Positions 34,334 to 43,153 of a DNA stretch of 64,000 nt are shown here, in pieces. Below the pieces are notes generated by a model. That model saw only the letters and a list, made by a program, of their open reading frames with translations, had not been told where the DNA came from and made no database searches. A program made the position numbers and the translations under genes. Each line of letters starts with the position of its first letter. Within the stretch, counting starts at the first letter, position 1. Origin of the DNA: Streptomyces sp. 840.1 (lineage in GTDB: Bacteria; Actinomycetota; Actinomycetes; Streptomycetales; Streptomycetaceae); assembly GCF_003751445.1 (NCBI RefSeq), contig NZ_RJUU01000001.1, forward strand, positions 2,485,001 to 2,549,000, written 5' to 3'.

Positions 34334-35230
34334 ATGAACTCCACGACCATCGACCAGTTCGCCGTCCCCGGCAGTGGCCCGTACGCCCTCACCACCGGCC
34401 CCGACGGCGCCCTGTGGTTCACCCTGACCGGCAGCGGCGGCATCGGCCGGCTGGTGCCCGGGGAACGTCCGAGGGTCCATCAGCTCGACCCGGAATCCGG
34501 TCCGACGATCATCACCTGCGGCCCGGACGACGCGCTGTGGTTCACCGAGTACCGGTCCCACCGCATCGGCCGCATCACCACCGACGGCGCCCTCAGCCAC
34601 GTGGTGCCGCCGACGCCCGAATGCGGGCCGTTCGGCATCGCCACCGGGCCGGACGGCGCGCTGTGGTTCACCGAGACCGCCACCGACCGGATCGGCCGGA
34701 TCGGCCCCGACGGCGACGTCGACGAGTTCGCGCTTCCCGGAAGCGGGGCGTTCCCGTCCGCCCTCACCGCAGGGCCGGACGACGGAATGTGGTTCACCCT
34801 CAACCAGGCCAACGCCGTCGGACGCGTCGGCATGGACGGATCGGTCGCCGTGCGCCCCTTGCCGCCGCCCTTCGGCGCACCGGTCGGGATCACCGCGGGG
34901 CCGGACGGCGCGCTGTGGTTCGTCGCCATCGCCTCGGGGCACATCGGCCGGATCACCACCGGCGGCGAGGTCACCGCCTTCGCGCTGCCCGATCCGGCCG
35001 CGCGGCCGCACGCCATCACCGCCGGCGGCGACGGCGCCCTGTGGTTCACCGAGTGGGGCGGCAACCGCATCGGCTCCCTGACCCCCGACGGCCGGATCGA
35101 GGCCCACGATCTGCCCGTCCCGGCCTCCGAGCCGCACGGCATCACGCTCGGCCCGGACGGCGCGCTCTGGGCCGCCCTGGAGACCGGCGCCCTCGCCCGT
35201 ATCGTGTCCGGCCGCCGGCCGGGCCGGTAG
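34334..35230 (+). CDS. vgb: Virginiamycin B lyase-like beta-propeller (streptogramin B lyase)
   Basis: A 298-residue protein, the length of Vgb (about 295-299), built of seven propeller blades each with a GPDGALWFT-type motif. The functional residues of characterised Vgb (His228, His270, Glu284) have counterparts in His226 (RPHAIT), His268 (EPHGIT) and Glu283 (ALETGA). Vgb linearises type B streptogramins by a Mg-dependent elimination. ATG 34334 has AAAGG upstream. No signal peptide, so cytoplasmic. The family is sure; activity on streptogramins is inferred. Confidence 0.88.
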   Translation: MNSTTIDQFAVPGSGPYALTTGPDGALWFTLTGSGGIGRLVPGERPRVHQLDPESGPTIITCGPDDALWFTEYRSHRIGRITTDGALSHVVPPTPECGPFGIATGPDGALWFTETATDRIGRIGPDGDVDEFALPGSGAFPSALTAGPDDGMWFTLNQANAVGRVGMDGSVAVRPLPPPFGAPVGITAGPDGALWFVAIASGHIGRITTGGEVTAFALPDPAARPHAITAGGDGALWFTEWGGNRIGSLTPDGRIEAHDLPVPASEPHGITLGPDGALWAALETGALARIVSGRRPGR

Positions 35231-35251
35231 AGCCCGGCCCCGGGGGGCGGC

Positions 35252-35830
35252 TCACTGCCCCGGATGCCCCAGGGTGCGCAGGAACTGCTCCGTCAGCTGC
35301 TCGGTGTCGATGCCGGCCGCGTCGCGTCCGGACAGGATGTGGAAGAAGGGCGGGCCGATCAGGAGCGCGGTCGCCTGTTCCAGCGAGAGCGCGGTGCCGC
35401 TCGACTTCCGCGCCGCCTCCACGACCTCTGCGGCGCTCTCTCCGAGGATGTCGCGTGAGGTGAGCAGGGCGGCGACGTTCGCATCGTGCTGGGCCTCCCC
35501 CATGAGGGCGCGGTAGGCCGCGCCCGCGTGCGAGCGGGACAAGAAGGTGACCAGGGCGTCGAGGTACGCCTTGAGGTCCTCGCGGGGGTCGTCGGTCCCG
35601 GGGACGGACAGCTCCTTGCGGGCGTCGATGGCGCTGGCCTCGTAGAGGACCTCCGCCTTGTTCGACCACCACCGGTACACGGTCTGACGGCCCACGCCCG
35701 CCTGCTCGGCGATGCCCTTCATGGTCATGGCCGCGTACCCGACCTCGACCAGGAGGTCGTCGACGGCGTGCAGCACGGCGGTGCGTGCGCTTTCGCTGCG
35801 AGGCCGTCCCAGGCCGCTTCCATCCACCAT
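35252..35830 (-). CDS. TetR-family repressor divergent from an MFS exporter
   Basis: A 192-residue regulator from ATG 35830, with TATAGT six bases upstream (leaderless type). Helix-turn-helix: RTAVLHAVDDLLVEVGYAAM, MKGIAEQAGVGRQTVYRWW. C-terminal TetR_C_16-like ligand domain. The 162-bp divergent region to the MFS gene contains a perfect palindrome at 35846-35860, overlapping the repressor's own promoter. It most likely represses both itself and the exporter. Confidence 0.93.
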   Translation of the reverse strand: MVDGSGLGRPRSESARTAVLHAVDDLLVEVGYAAMTMKGIAEQAGVGRQTVYRWWSNKAEVLYEASAIDARKELSVPGTDDPREDLKAYLDALVTFLSRSHAGAAYRALMGEAQHDANVAALLTSRDILGESAAEVVEAARKSSGTALSLEQATALLIGPPFFHILSGRDAAGIDTEQLTEQFLRTLGHPGQ

Positions 35831-35836
35831 GCCGCC

Positions 35837-35860
35837 ACTATATATGAGACACGGTGTCTC
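35837..35860. promoter_or_regulatory. TetR operator palindrome with overlapping promoter
   Basis: GAGACAC-G-GTGTCTC (35846-35860) is a perfect palindrome with 7-bp arms. On the minus strand it ends three bases before the -10 TATAGT (35842-35837) of the tetR gene, so it lies in the -35/-10 interval. Confidence 0.65.
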
Positions 35861-35992
35861 GCATGTGCTAGCTTTTCGGTGCACGGTGACTCGTAAGTGG
35901 TTGCCCCGGCGCTTCCCCCCGTCCGATCCCCGGACGGGCCTGCCGGGCGGCGTCCGGCCGTGCTCCGTACCGCAACCCCCGAAGGAATCGCC

Positions 35993-37534
35993 GTGCCTCG
36001 TACCGCAACCCCAGCCCCGGCCCCGGCCCCAGAAGGAACCGAGGCAATGGCTCCCGCACCGGAAGGCACCGGACACCCGGCGCGGCGGTCCGGCCCGGTG
36101 CTCGTCTGCGTGAGCGTGTGCACCGCCCTGGTCGTCGGATTCGTCGCGGCGATCAACCTGGCGGTGCCGCAGCTGGCGGCGAGTTCGCTGCGGCCGTCCT
36201 CGGCGAACCTGCTGTGGATCGTCGACGCCTACGTCGTGATCTTCGCCTGCCTGGTCATCCCCGCCGGTGCGGTGGGCGACAAGCTCGGCCGCAAGGGCGT
36301 CCTCCTGGCGGGGCTCGGCATATTCGCGCTCGGCGCCGCGCTGTCGGCCGTCGCGCCGAACGTGGCGGTCATGCTGATCGGGCGCGCCGTCACGGGGCTC
36401 GGCGCCGCGTGCGTGCTGCCCAACTGCGTCGGCATCCTCCTGCACGCCACGGCCCCCGAGCGGCGCCCGCACGCGCTCGCCGTCTGGGCGGCGGCCTCCG
36501 GAATCGGCGGCGTCGCCGGCAACGTCGGAGGCGGCGTGGTGCTGAGCGCGGGCTCCTGGCGGGCACTGTTCGTCGCGGTCGCCCTCGTCGCGGTCTGCTG
36601 CCTGGCATGGGCGGCACGGTCCGCGCCGCGCAGCGCCCGGCACGAGCGCACCCTCGACCTGCCCGGCACGCTGCTGTTCGTGGCGGCCGTCGTGGCCCTG
36701 CTGATCGGGATCATCGAGGGACCCGAACAGGGCTGGGGCAGCGCGCTCGTCCTCACCGCCTTCGGCTGCGCCATCGTGCTGAGCCTGTGCTGGGCGGGCG
36801 CGGAACTGCGCACACCGCACCCCATGCTCGACCCGAGGCTCTTCCGGAGCCCGGCACTCAGCAGCGCCGCCCTCGGCATGACCATCACCTTCTTCGGAAG
36901 CTTCGGCCTCTTCTACGTCAACGCCTCACTCCTCCAGTACGGCCGCGGCTTCTCCGTCCTCCAGGCGGGGCTCGGCATCATCCCGGTGACCGTGCCGCTC
37001 CTGGTGGGAACGCGCTACGTTCCCGGGCTCATCGCCCGCATCGGCACCCCCGCGACGCTCGCCGCGGCCTTCGCGCTCACCAGCGGCGGCCTGCTCGGGC
37101 TCTCGTACACCTCGACCTCGGCCTACCCCGTCTATGCGGCCGCCCTGTTCGTCGTCGGGCTCGGCATCATGCTCGCGGCGCCCTGCCTGACCGCTCAGAT
37201 CGCTTCGGCCCTGCCCGTGGAGAGGGCGGGCATCGCCGGAGGCCTGCAGTCCGCGACCCGCGAACTGGGCAGCGCGCTGGGTGTGGCGGTCGTCGGCACC
37301 GTCCTCACGGCCGGGTTCACCCACCGCCTGCCCGCCGGGCTGAGTGGACGGGCGCCGCTCCCGCGAACGGTGCAGGAGGCGCTCACGCTGGCACCGGCCG
37401 ACCACACCGCCGTCACCGATGCGTTCACCCACGCCGCGAACAGCGCGCTGCGGGCCGCAGCAGTTGTCGTGCTACTGGCCGGAGCCCTGGTGGTTGCGGG
37501 CAGCCGCCGCGCCCACCGGACCGCCCCGCGGTAA
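35993..37534 (+). CDS. MFS drug exporter, DHA2 (14-helix) family
   Basis: A protein of 513 residues from GTG 35993 (GAAGGA six bases upstream); ATG 36047, also with GAAGGA, would remove the Pro/Ala-rich first 18 residues. Fourteen helices are predicted. The DHA2 motifs are visible: NLAVPQLAASS (motif D1), LWIVDAYVVIFACLVIPAGAVGD, GDKLGRKGVLLAG (motif A) and GRAVTGLGAACVLPN (motif B/C region). It is a proton-driven exporter of a drug-like substrate, controlled by the divergent TetR. Confidence 0.92.
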   Translation: MPRTATPAPAPAPEGTEAMAPAPEGTGHPARRSGPVLVCVSVCTALVVGFVAAINLAVPQLAASSLRPSSANLLWIVDAYVVIFACLVIPAGAVGDKLGRKGVLLAGLGIFALGAALSAVAPNVAVMLIGRAVTGLGAACVLPNCVGILLHATAPERRPHALAVWAAASGIGGVAGNVGGGVVLSAGSWRALFVAVALVAVCCLAWAARSAPRSARHERTLDLPGTLLFVAAVVALLIGIIEGPEQGWGSALVLTAFGCAIVLSLCWAGAELRTPHPMLDPRLFRSPALSSAALGMTITFFGSFGLFYVNASLLQYGRGFSVLQAGLGIIPVTVPLLVGTRYVPGLIARIGTPATLAAAFALTSGGLLGLSYTSTSAYPVYAAALFVVGLGIMLAAPCLTAQIASALPVERAGIAGGLQSATRELGSALGVAVVGTVLTAGFTHRLPAGLSGRAPLPRTVQEALTLAPADHTAVTDAFTHAANSALRAAAVVVLLAGALVVAGSRRAHRTAPR

Positions 37535-37632
37535 CAGCGGGGGCAGCGGCTGGGCCACACACCACCTGACCAGGCACCGAGCCGAAATCAGAACACGCCC
37601 GCCCACACCCACAACCCCACCCGCACTTCTCT

Positions 37633-37662
37633 CTCCATCTCCATCTCCATCTCCATCTCCAT
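37633..37662. repeat. CTCCAT hexanucleotide microsatellite upstream of the epimerase gene
   Basis: Five perfect copies of CTCCAT in the 169-bp gap between the MFS and epimerase genes, ending 26 bases before the ribosome site. It is noncoding here. Confidence 0.85.
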
Positions 37663-37703
37663 CTCGTTCACCTGCCCCTCCCGGGGCGAAGGAGGTCACG
37701 CGC

Positions 37704-38597
37704 ATGCGCGCATTTGTCACCGGAGCGACCGGCTGGATCGGATCCGCCGTTGTCGACGAACTCATCTCGGCCGGCCACCAGGTCGTCGGCCTGGCCCGGT
37801 CCGACCGGTCCGAGCAGACGCTCCTGGCCAAGGGCGCCGGCGTCGTCCGGGGCGACCTGGACGACCTCGCCTCGCTCCGGCGGGGCGCCGCCCGTGCGGA
37901 CGCGGTCATCCACCTGGCCAACAAGCACGACTGGGGCAACCCCGCCGAGTCCGACCGCTCGGAACGGGCTGCGGTCCAGACCCTCGGCGACGCCCTGGCC
38001 GGATCCGGCCGCCCGTTCGTCGTCGCCGCGCCCCTCTCCGGGCTCGTCGAGGGCCGGCCCGCCACGGAGGCCGACGCCTCTCCGGCGATCGGCCCGGACT
38101 CCAACCGGGGCGGCGCCGAGAACCTCGCCCTGGACTACGTGGCCCAGGGCGTGCGGACCGTGATCGTCCGCTTCGCGCCGAGCGTCCACGGCAGCGGCGA
38201 CTGGGGGTTCGTCAACTTCCTCACGGCGGCCGCCCGCAAGCAGGGCGTCTCCGGTTACGTCGGCGACGGCTCGGCGGCCTGGGCCGCGGTGTACCGCGCC
38301 GATGCCGCCCGCCTCATCCGCCTCGGCATGGAGCAGGCGCCTGCGGGAACGCGCCTGCACGCCGTCGCCGAGGAGGCCGTCACCACCAGGGCGATAGCCG
38401 AGGCGATCGGCCGCAGCCTGGGTCTGCCGGTCGAATCCGTCGCCCCGCAGGACGCCGGAGCCCATTTCGGCTTCGTCGGCGGCTTCTTCGCCTCCACGAT
38501 GACCGCGTCCAACGACGCGACCAGGCAGCTCCTCGCCTGGGAGCCGACCGGGCCGACCCTGCTCGCGGAGATCGACGCGGGGGCCTACACGGACTGA
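37704..38597 (+). CDS. NAD-dependent epimerase/dehydratase, atypical SDR
   Basis: A 297-residue extended-type SDR from ATG 37704 with GAAGGAGG eight bases upstream. N-terminal Rossmann loop TGATGWIG (6-13), then GLARSDRSEQTLLAKGAGVVRGDLDD typical of this group. The usual YxxxK catalytic pair is not visible; SNRGGAENLALDY occupies the region, so it is an atypical member, perhaps a sensor or reductase. It may share a transcript with the MFS gene 169 bases upstream. Confidence 0.88.
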   Translation: MRAFVTGATGWIGSAVVDELISAGHQVVGLARSDRSEQTLLAKGAGVVRGDLDDLASLRRGAARADAVIHLANKHDWGNPAESDRSERAAVQTLGDALAGSGRPFVVAAPLSGLVEGRPATEADASPAIGPDSNRGGAENLALDYVAQGVRTVIVRFAPSVHGSGDWGFVNFLTAAARKQGVSGYVGDGSAAWAAVYRADAARLIRLGMEQAPAGTRLHAVAEEAVTTRAIAEAIGRSLGLPVESVAPQDAGAHFGFVGGFFASTMTASNDATRQLLAWEPTGPTLLAEIDAGAYTD

Positions 38598-38742
38598 CGG
38601 GGCGCCCCGGCGAACCACGAAGGGAAGAGCCGCCGCTACGGCGCGTCCCGAGCCCACTCCGTACCCCGCACCTCACCCCGACCACCCCTCGCAAGGCGCA
38701 TCGCGCATCGCGCAGCGCCCACCGCTCGAAGGAGCCGGAACC

Positions 38743-39408
38743 ATGCCCACGTACCCCTGCACCCTGGCGGAACCGCGCGTCTCCGCCGCCCTGAACCGCA
38801 TGTTCGAAGCCGCCGCCCGTGACGATGAGACCGCGGCACGGCTGCAGGAAGTCCAGCCCTACGAAAAGGAGTCACTGACGGCGCGGGAACTCGCCGACGC
38901 GGTACAGGAGATCTACATGCCGGTCTCCGCCGACGGCGGCCGGCTTCTCTACAACCTCATCCGCGCGAGCCGGCCGGCCACCGTCGTCGAGTTCGGGACC
39001 TCGTACGGCATCTCCACCCTGCACCTGGCCGCCGCGGTCCGCGACAACGGCACGGGCCAGGTCATCACCACGGAGATGAACCGGACCAAGGCGGCCCACG
39101 CTCGCGAGACCTTCGCCGCCACCGGCCTCGACGACGTCATCACCGTGCTGGAGGGGGATGCCCTGGAGACGCTCGCCGCACTGAGGCAGCCGGTCGACTT
39201 CCTGTTCCTGGACGGTTGGAAGGACCTCTGCCTGCCCGTGCTGCGACTCCTGGAGCCGCACATCGCCCCCGGCACCCTCGTCGTCGCGGACGACGTGGAC
39301 CTCCCCGACCTCGGCACCTACCTGGAGCACGTCCGCGACACCGCGAACGGCTACCACAGCGTCACGTTCCCCGTGGAGGACGGCCTCGAGATCAGCTGCC
39401 GCCTCTGA
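38743..39408 (+). CDS. O-methyltransferase, CCoAOMT-like (class I SAM)
   Basis: A 221-residue SAM-dependent methyltransferase from ATG 38743 (AAGGAGC upstream). Motif I VVEFGTSYGISTLHLA binds SAM; acidic motif II is ITTEMN; FLFLDGWKDLCLP and LVVADDVDLP carry the metal-binding Asp residues of the cation-dependent methyltransferase_3 family. A small-molecule hydroxyl (catechol-like) substrate is likely. It lies 145 bases after the epimerase and could belong to the same unit. Confidence 0.9.
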   Translation: MPTYPCTLAEPRVSAALNRMFEAAARDDETAARLQEVQPYEKESLTARELADAVQEIYMPVSADGGRLLYNLIRASRPATVVEFGTSYGISTLHLAAAVRDNGTGQVITTEMNRTKAAHARETFAATGLDDVITVLEGDALETLAALRQPVDFLFLDGWKDLCLPVLRLLEPHIAPGTLVVADDVDLPDLGTYLEHVRDTANGYHSVTFPVEDGLEISCRL

Positions 39409-39437
39409 CGGGACCGGAGGCGGGCGGCGGTGTCGGC

Positions 39438-40481
39438 TCACTCCATGATCTGGAGGTGGGGGTGGTCCGGAGAGGCCGGGCAGACGTGGAGTTGGAGGGT
39501 GTAGCCGCCGCGGATGTCGACGAGGGTGGGATCCGCCGGGTCACCCGGGAGGTGCCCGAACGGATCGGCCCGGTCCTCCCCGGGCCGCCAGCTCTCGCTG
39601 CCGATGTCCCACTCGGAGCTCGCGATCGTGAGGAGCGGGATCTCCGGGGTGCCACAGGCGGGGCAGTCACGGGGCTCGGGGTCGGTCAGGCTCCAGCAGG
39701 TCCAGCCGCCGGCCTTCCAGCCGGGGGCGGTGCTCAGGTTGCGGAAGTAGAACTCGTGCGGATCCTCCGACTCGCCGTCGTCCCACTCCGCTCCGGCGGC
39801 CTCCCACCGGCCCTCGTCCTCCACCTGCTCCCGCAACTCCTCGCTCAGCTCCATGGGACCGGGGTACTCGGTGACCTGTTCCGGCGTCAGCAGACAAGGC
39901 CGGGGCAGGTAGCCGCCCCCCTCGATCACGGCCGGCTCGGGCGGGGCGTCGAGAACATCGGTGACGGTGGCGGAGGAGCGCCAGAACAGCGCGGTCCGGG
40001 GCTCCGACACCCCGTGGCCGTAGGGGCACCACAGGACCTGGAGGAGGTCGGCCCCGGCCGGGCGGGCCGGGAGCGGGACGTCCCGGACGTAGAGCTGGGC
40101 CACGGGCAGCATGGCGACCGGCCCGTCACTCCACGCCCGGCCCCGCCCGAGCCGCTTCGCGGTCTCCCGTTCGTCGGGCGTGGGCACGTGCTCCCGGTGC
40201 CCGCGCAGCCGCCGCTCGGCCGACGCAGCCCGCTCTCGGCGCAGCACCCGTACATCGTCCGGGGACAGCGGCGTGCCGTCGGCCGCCTTCCTGTCATGCG
40301 GCCCCTGGCAGCGCGGCCACGCCTCGTCGGCCGGCCACAGCAACGGCCCGCCCACGGAGCTGTCACGCACACCGGGCGCCCCGGGCCGGGGATGCAGCCG
40401 GGTCGCCGTGCGTGCCAGCGTGGCCAGTTGAGGGATGAGCGCGACCGGGTCGACCGGACGCGGCGGAGTGGTGAAACGCAT
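39438..40481 (-). CDS. DUF1963-like (YwqG-type) cytoplasmic protein
   Basis: A 347-residue protein from ATG 40481. It begins with a standard motif (MRFTTPPRPVDPVALIPQLA then TATRLHPRPG) and has GGPLLWPADEAWPRC, LLQVLWCPYGHG, and a C-terminal GGYTLQLHVCPASPDHP. These are typical of the DUF1963/YwqG beta-barrel family. A CPACGTPE Cys pair may bind zinc. Function is not known; relatives occur near toxin-immunity loci. It converges on the methyltransferase gene. Confidence 0.75.
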   Translation of the reverse strand: MRFTTPPRPVDPVALIPQLATLARTATRLHPRPGAPGVRDSSVGGPLLWPADEAWPRCQGPHDRKAADGTPLSPDDVRVLRRERAASAERRLRGHREHVPTPDERETAKRLGRGRAWSDGPVAMLPVAQLYVRDVPLPARPAGADLLQVLWCPYGHGVSEPRTALFWRSSATVTDVLDAPPEPAVIEGGGYLPRPCLLTPEQVTEYPGPMELSEELREQVEDEGRWEAAGAEWDDGESEDPHEFYFRNLSTAPGWKAGGWTCWSLTDPEPRDCPACGTPEIPLLTIASSEWDIGSESWRPGEDRADPFGHLPGDPADPTLVDIRGGYTLQLHVCPASPDHPHLQIME

Positions 40482-41070
40482 ACCGGCTCCCGAAGGCGCG
40501 ACGTAGGGGTTCGGCTACCGGGGCCGAGCGTCCCGGTGTATTGCCCGGCGTTGGGGCCACGGACGTCGAGGAACGGTGCGCCGCGGCTCTCGTTCGCCTG
40601 TTCGCGGCCGTTCGATAGTAGCGATCACCGCGACTCAACCTCCCCGAGCAGCGCCAAGCGCCTGCCGCGACGAGCGGCAGATGCCCACCAGCACCAGCAC
40701 CAGCACATGGCTCGGGTTCCGCGGAGTCCTCGAAGTCACCGCCGGACGGGTCCGCTCACAGATGGCGACCGTCCGCCGACAGTGTAAGAAATTCCGGAGA
40801 GCCCGTCGTTCCTGTCACACGAGACGGAAGTCCTGTTTCCACGGGAGCCTTCACGAGCACCCACCCCACAGCGCTGCCGACTCGTCATGTCCCGGCGGTT
40901 GAGGCTGTCTGGGACATGGCGGCGTACACGGGCCTGCCGCCGGACGAGTCTCCTCCCCAACTGTTCGCTGGCTCCTCCCTGGATGGCTCACTCCCGGGTC
41001 GGTACCCGAAGCCGGGGTCGACAGATTGTGGTCACGCCCCCCAAGCCCGCCCTCGCCCACCGGGTCGCTT
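40482..41070. other. Intergenic stretch, no gene recognised; left border of accessory island
   Basis: Short frames here lack coding bias, ribosome sites and recognisable domains. G+C dips around 40795-40860. From here rightward the genes are island-like, so this may be an old recombination border, though no attachment sequence matching the tRNA-Gly core was found. Confidence 0.5.
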
Positions 41071-41577
41071 TCACAACCAGTGGGAGCAGTCATCCACGGA
41101 GAACTCCCCGACGGCTGCGTCCGTCACGCCCTCAAGGTCCGGGATGTAGGGGAGGACGTCGGGAAGGGGCGTGCAGAAGGTGACGTTGGAGGTCAGCGGT
41201 GCCTTGTCCGTGTCGGCGAAGGACAGCGAGACGTAGGCCCTCACCGCAGTGTCGCCGAAATCCTCCTGCGCACGCTGCAGGCAGGCAGCGACGTAGGCCA
41301 GGCACCTGCGTACGAGGACAGGCGCGCGTTCGTCCGTCAGGATGGGCAGGTCGTAGTCCGTCATTGCCCTGCCGTTGATTTTGATTTCCTCTGCGAGTCG
41401 GTCGCAGTATTGCGGCGAGCTCTCGAGGAGGAGATCGGCCAGCACCCGGCCGCCGGAGGGCGTCAAAGACCATCCGCGCTCCACCACTTCACGGAACATG
41501 GGAGGGATGTCCTGGGAGTTCAATCCTGCCGTTTCGGTCTCCTGCAGGAGTGCCCTCATTCGAGCATTGCTTCGCAT
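41071..41577 (-). CDS. Hypothetical cytoplasmic protein
   Basis: A 168-residue acidic protein from ATG 41577 (GAGGG upstream). No known motif was recognised. Predicted helical N-terminal half (MFREVVERGW, GGRVLADLLLES), then a beta-rich half (AYVSLSFADTDKAPL, NVTFCTPLPDVLPYI). The shape and acidity would suit an immunity or anti-toxin protein. It is in the same direction as the DUF4365 gene 188 bases upstream. Confidence 0.65.
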   Translation of the reverse strand: MRSNARMRALLQETETAGLNSQDIPPMFREVVERGWSLTPSGGRVLADLLLESSPQYCDRLAEEIKINGRAMTDYDLPILTDERAPVLVRRCLAYVAACLQRAQEDFGDTAVRAYVSLSFADTDKAPLTSNVTFCTPLPDVLPYIPDLEGVTDAAVGEFSVDDCSHWL

Positions 41578-41765
41578 ATCTAGCCCTCGCCGAGCGCGGC
41601 GATGCCCTTTCTAATTCCCTTGAGAGAGACAGAACTTCGCCCCGCCGGCAGTCAGCGCGCCCCTTGGAGGCTCCGGCAGCCCTTGCGTTACTACGCAGCG
41701 TACGAGCGGTTAGCTCTGCGCCACCACGAGTTCAGCCTCGGCGGCCGGGACGGTGCAGTCGTAGC

Positions 41766-42560
41766 TCACGGCGGGCTGGAGGCCTCGCGGGGCCCAGCGG
41801 ATTCACGATGGTCGATCGGACGGCGCCACCACTCCGTAGACTTGAAACAGCCCATCAGCCAGTGTGCTTCCGCAATGTCGAGGATGACGTTTCCGATCCA
41901 GGGGATCGGCTCGAATCGGAGCATCCTCTCCTGAATGCGCACCGGCTCCCAATCCAGGTCATGGTGGAGCAGTACCGCGTACGGCTCACCGCGACGCTGC
42001 CAGAAGACCATGGGTTCGTGGACCTCGTTCTCGAAGGGTTTGACGATGTCGTCCGGAGCGAACTCGACGTTCGCCATATCCGCCCACCTACCGACCCCCT
42101 CGCGTTCCCGTGCCAGGTAGCGCCGCATGACCTGCACGAATGCTGTGAGGTTCGCGTCGTCCAGTAGGGACTCCCGGGAGACGACGATCGACTTCACTTT
42201 CTTACGCAGCGCCCTGCCCCGACGAAGCTGACGGGTCGCATTGGCCCAGAAAAGCCCTCCGCGCCCGGCATCGTGAACCACACAGAGAACGGGAAGACTG
42301 CCATCGCGCCAGTTGTCGCCGTGATCGCCCACCGGTACGCGGTGCCCGCGTTTGGTTCGGGTCGAGTCTCCACCCTTCACCTGAACGGTCAGGGAATCCT
42401 CCGTCCGCTGTCCGTTATCGACAAAGGTGATGAGTAGATCCTCGCCATGGTCGTTACTGCCGTCTATCTCCTGAACGATGTGGCCGTGTCGTTCCAGCAG
42501 TGATCGCACCTCATTCACTGCCACCCGTCCGATACGCCTGGATTCTGGCACCTTCGGCAT
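41766..42560 (-). CDS. DUF4365 protein, PD-(D/E)XK nuclease-like
   Basis: A 264-residue protein from ATG 42560 (GAGGGGG six bases upstream). The N-terminal 150 residues follow the DUF4365 pattern: RIGRVAVNEVRSLLERHGHIVQEIDGSNDHGEDLLI, with acidic DHGED and VQVKGGD as the likely D-(E/Q)xK metal site of the restriction-like fold, then PVLCVVHDAGRGGLFWAN. Residues 170-264 are a unique C-terminal domain. DUF4365 proteins occur in defence loci; nuclease action is inferred. The G+C is a little lower than neighbours. Confidence 0.8.
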   Translation of the reverse strand: MPKVPESRRIGRVAVNEVRSLLERHGHIVQEIDGSNDHGEDLLITFVDNGQRTEDSLTVQVKGGDSTRTKRGHRVPVGDHGDNWRDGSLPVLCVVHDAGRGGLFWANATRQLRRGRALRKKVKSIVVSRESLLDDANLTAFVQVMRRYLAREREGVGRWADMANVEFAPDDIVKPFENEVHEPMVFWQRRGEPYAVLLHHDLDWEPVRIQERMLRFEPIPWIGNVILDIAEAHWLMGCFKSTEWWRRPIDHRESAGPREASSPP

Positions 42561-42683
42561 GGAGCCCCCTCACGAATACGCGGGAACCAGATTAGGACCA
42601 CCCACTGACACACAGGTCGCGTCCGAAGAACTCGGTCGGGTCTGCATGGCGACGCCTGGGCTGACGCCGGTCGCCGTGCTGTC

Positions 42684-42983
42684 AGCGACGCCGAGGCAGA
42701 GGCGGGCGAGCGGGTCGTGTCCCTGTCGGCCTTCGTCCGTACCGACCTTCGGCATCATCATCTGGACCGGTATGTGGAGAAGGGGCCGGACGGACGTCTG
42801 TCCGTCGGGGAGAAGTGCGAGCCGTTCCGACGCTCCACCTTCGGGCGGAAACGAAGAGAGAGCCGTGTGCCCGTTGGCCTGCCGGACGGATTCCGCTCCT
42901 ACGAGCTCTGCCGCACCGGGCACACCCCGGCCATTCGGTTCGGGGCCACCCCTCAAGGACACGCTGGTCCGGGCCGGCAGCCG
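42684..42983 (+). pseudogene. Decayed tyrosine recombinase (integrase) C-terminal fragment 1
   Basis: In frame: GERVVSLSAFVRTDLRHHHL, DRYVEKGPDGRL, FRRSTFGRKRRESR, VGLPDGFRSYELCRTGHT. This is the catalytic half of a Streptomyces-type integrase. The catalytic LRHTGH is changed to LCRTGH, and a frameshift follows near 42950, where LKDTLVRAG continues in another frame. Both the N-terminal domain and the active Tyr are lost. Confidence 0.85.
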
Positions 42984-43153
42984 GCCGATAGTCAGCGCCG
43001 GAAACTTCCCTCTCATTTGTCACTTTCATGTCATAAGCTGCCCGACAGCAGCCGCGCCCCGCGCGTCACCGCCCTCTGCGGTCACGTCCGGATGCTGCGC
43101 GGCGCTATCAACTCCCGGTCATCCACCGGGTTTTCTCGTGGGGGTTAAACACT

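Noticed and set aside
37704..39408. Epimerase plus O-methyltransferase as part of a natural-product cluster
   Set aside because: No core synthase, glycosyltransferase or further tailoring enzyme in either direction; two isolated enzymes are not enough.
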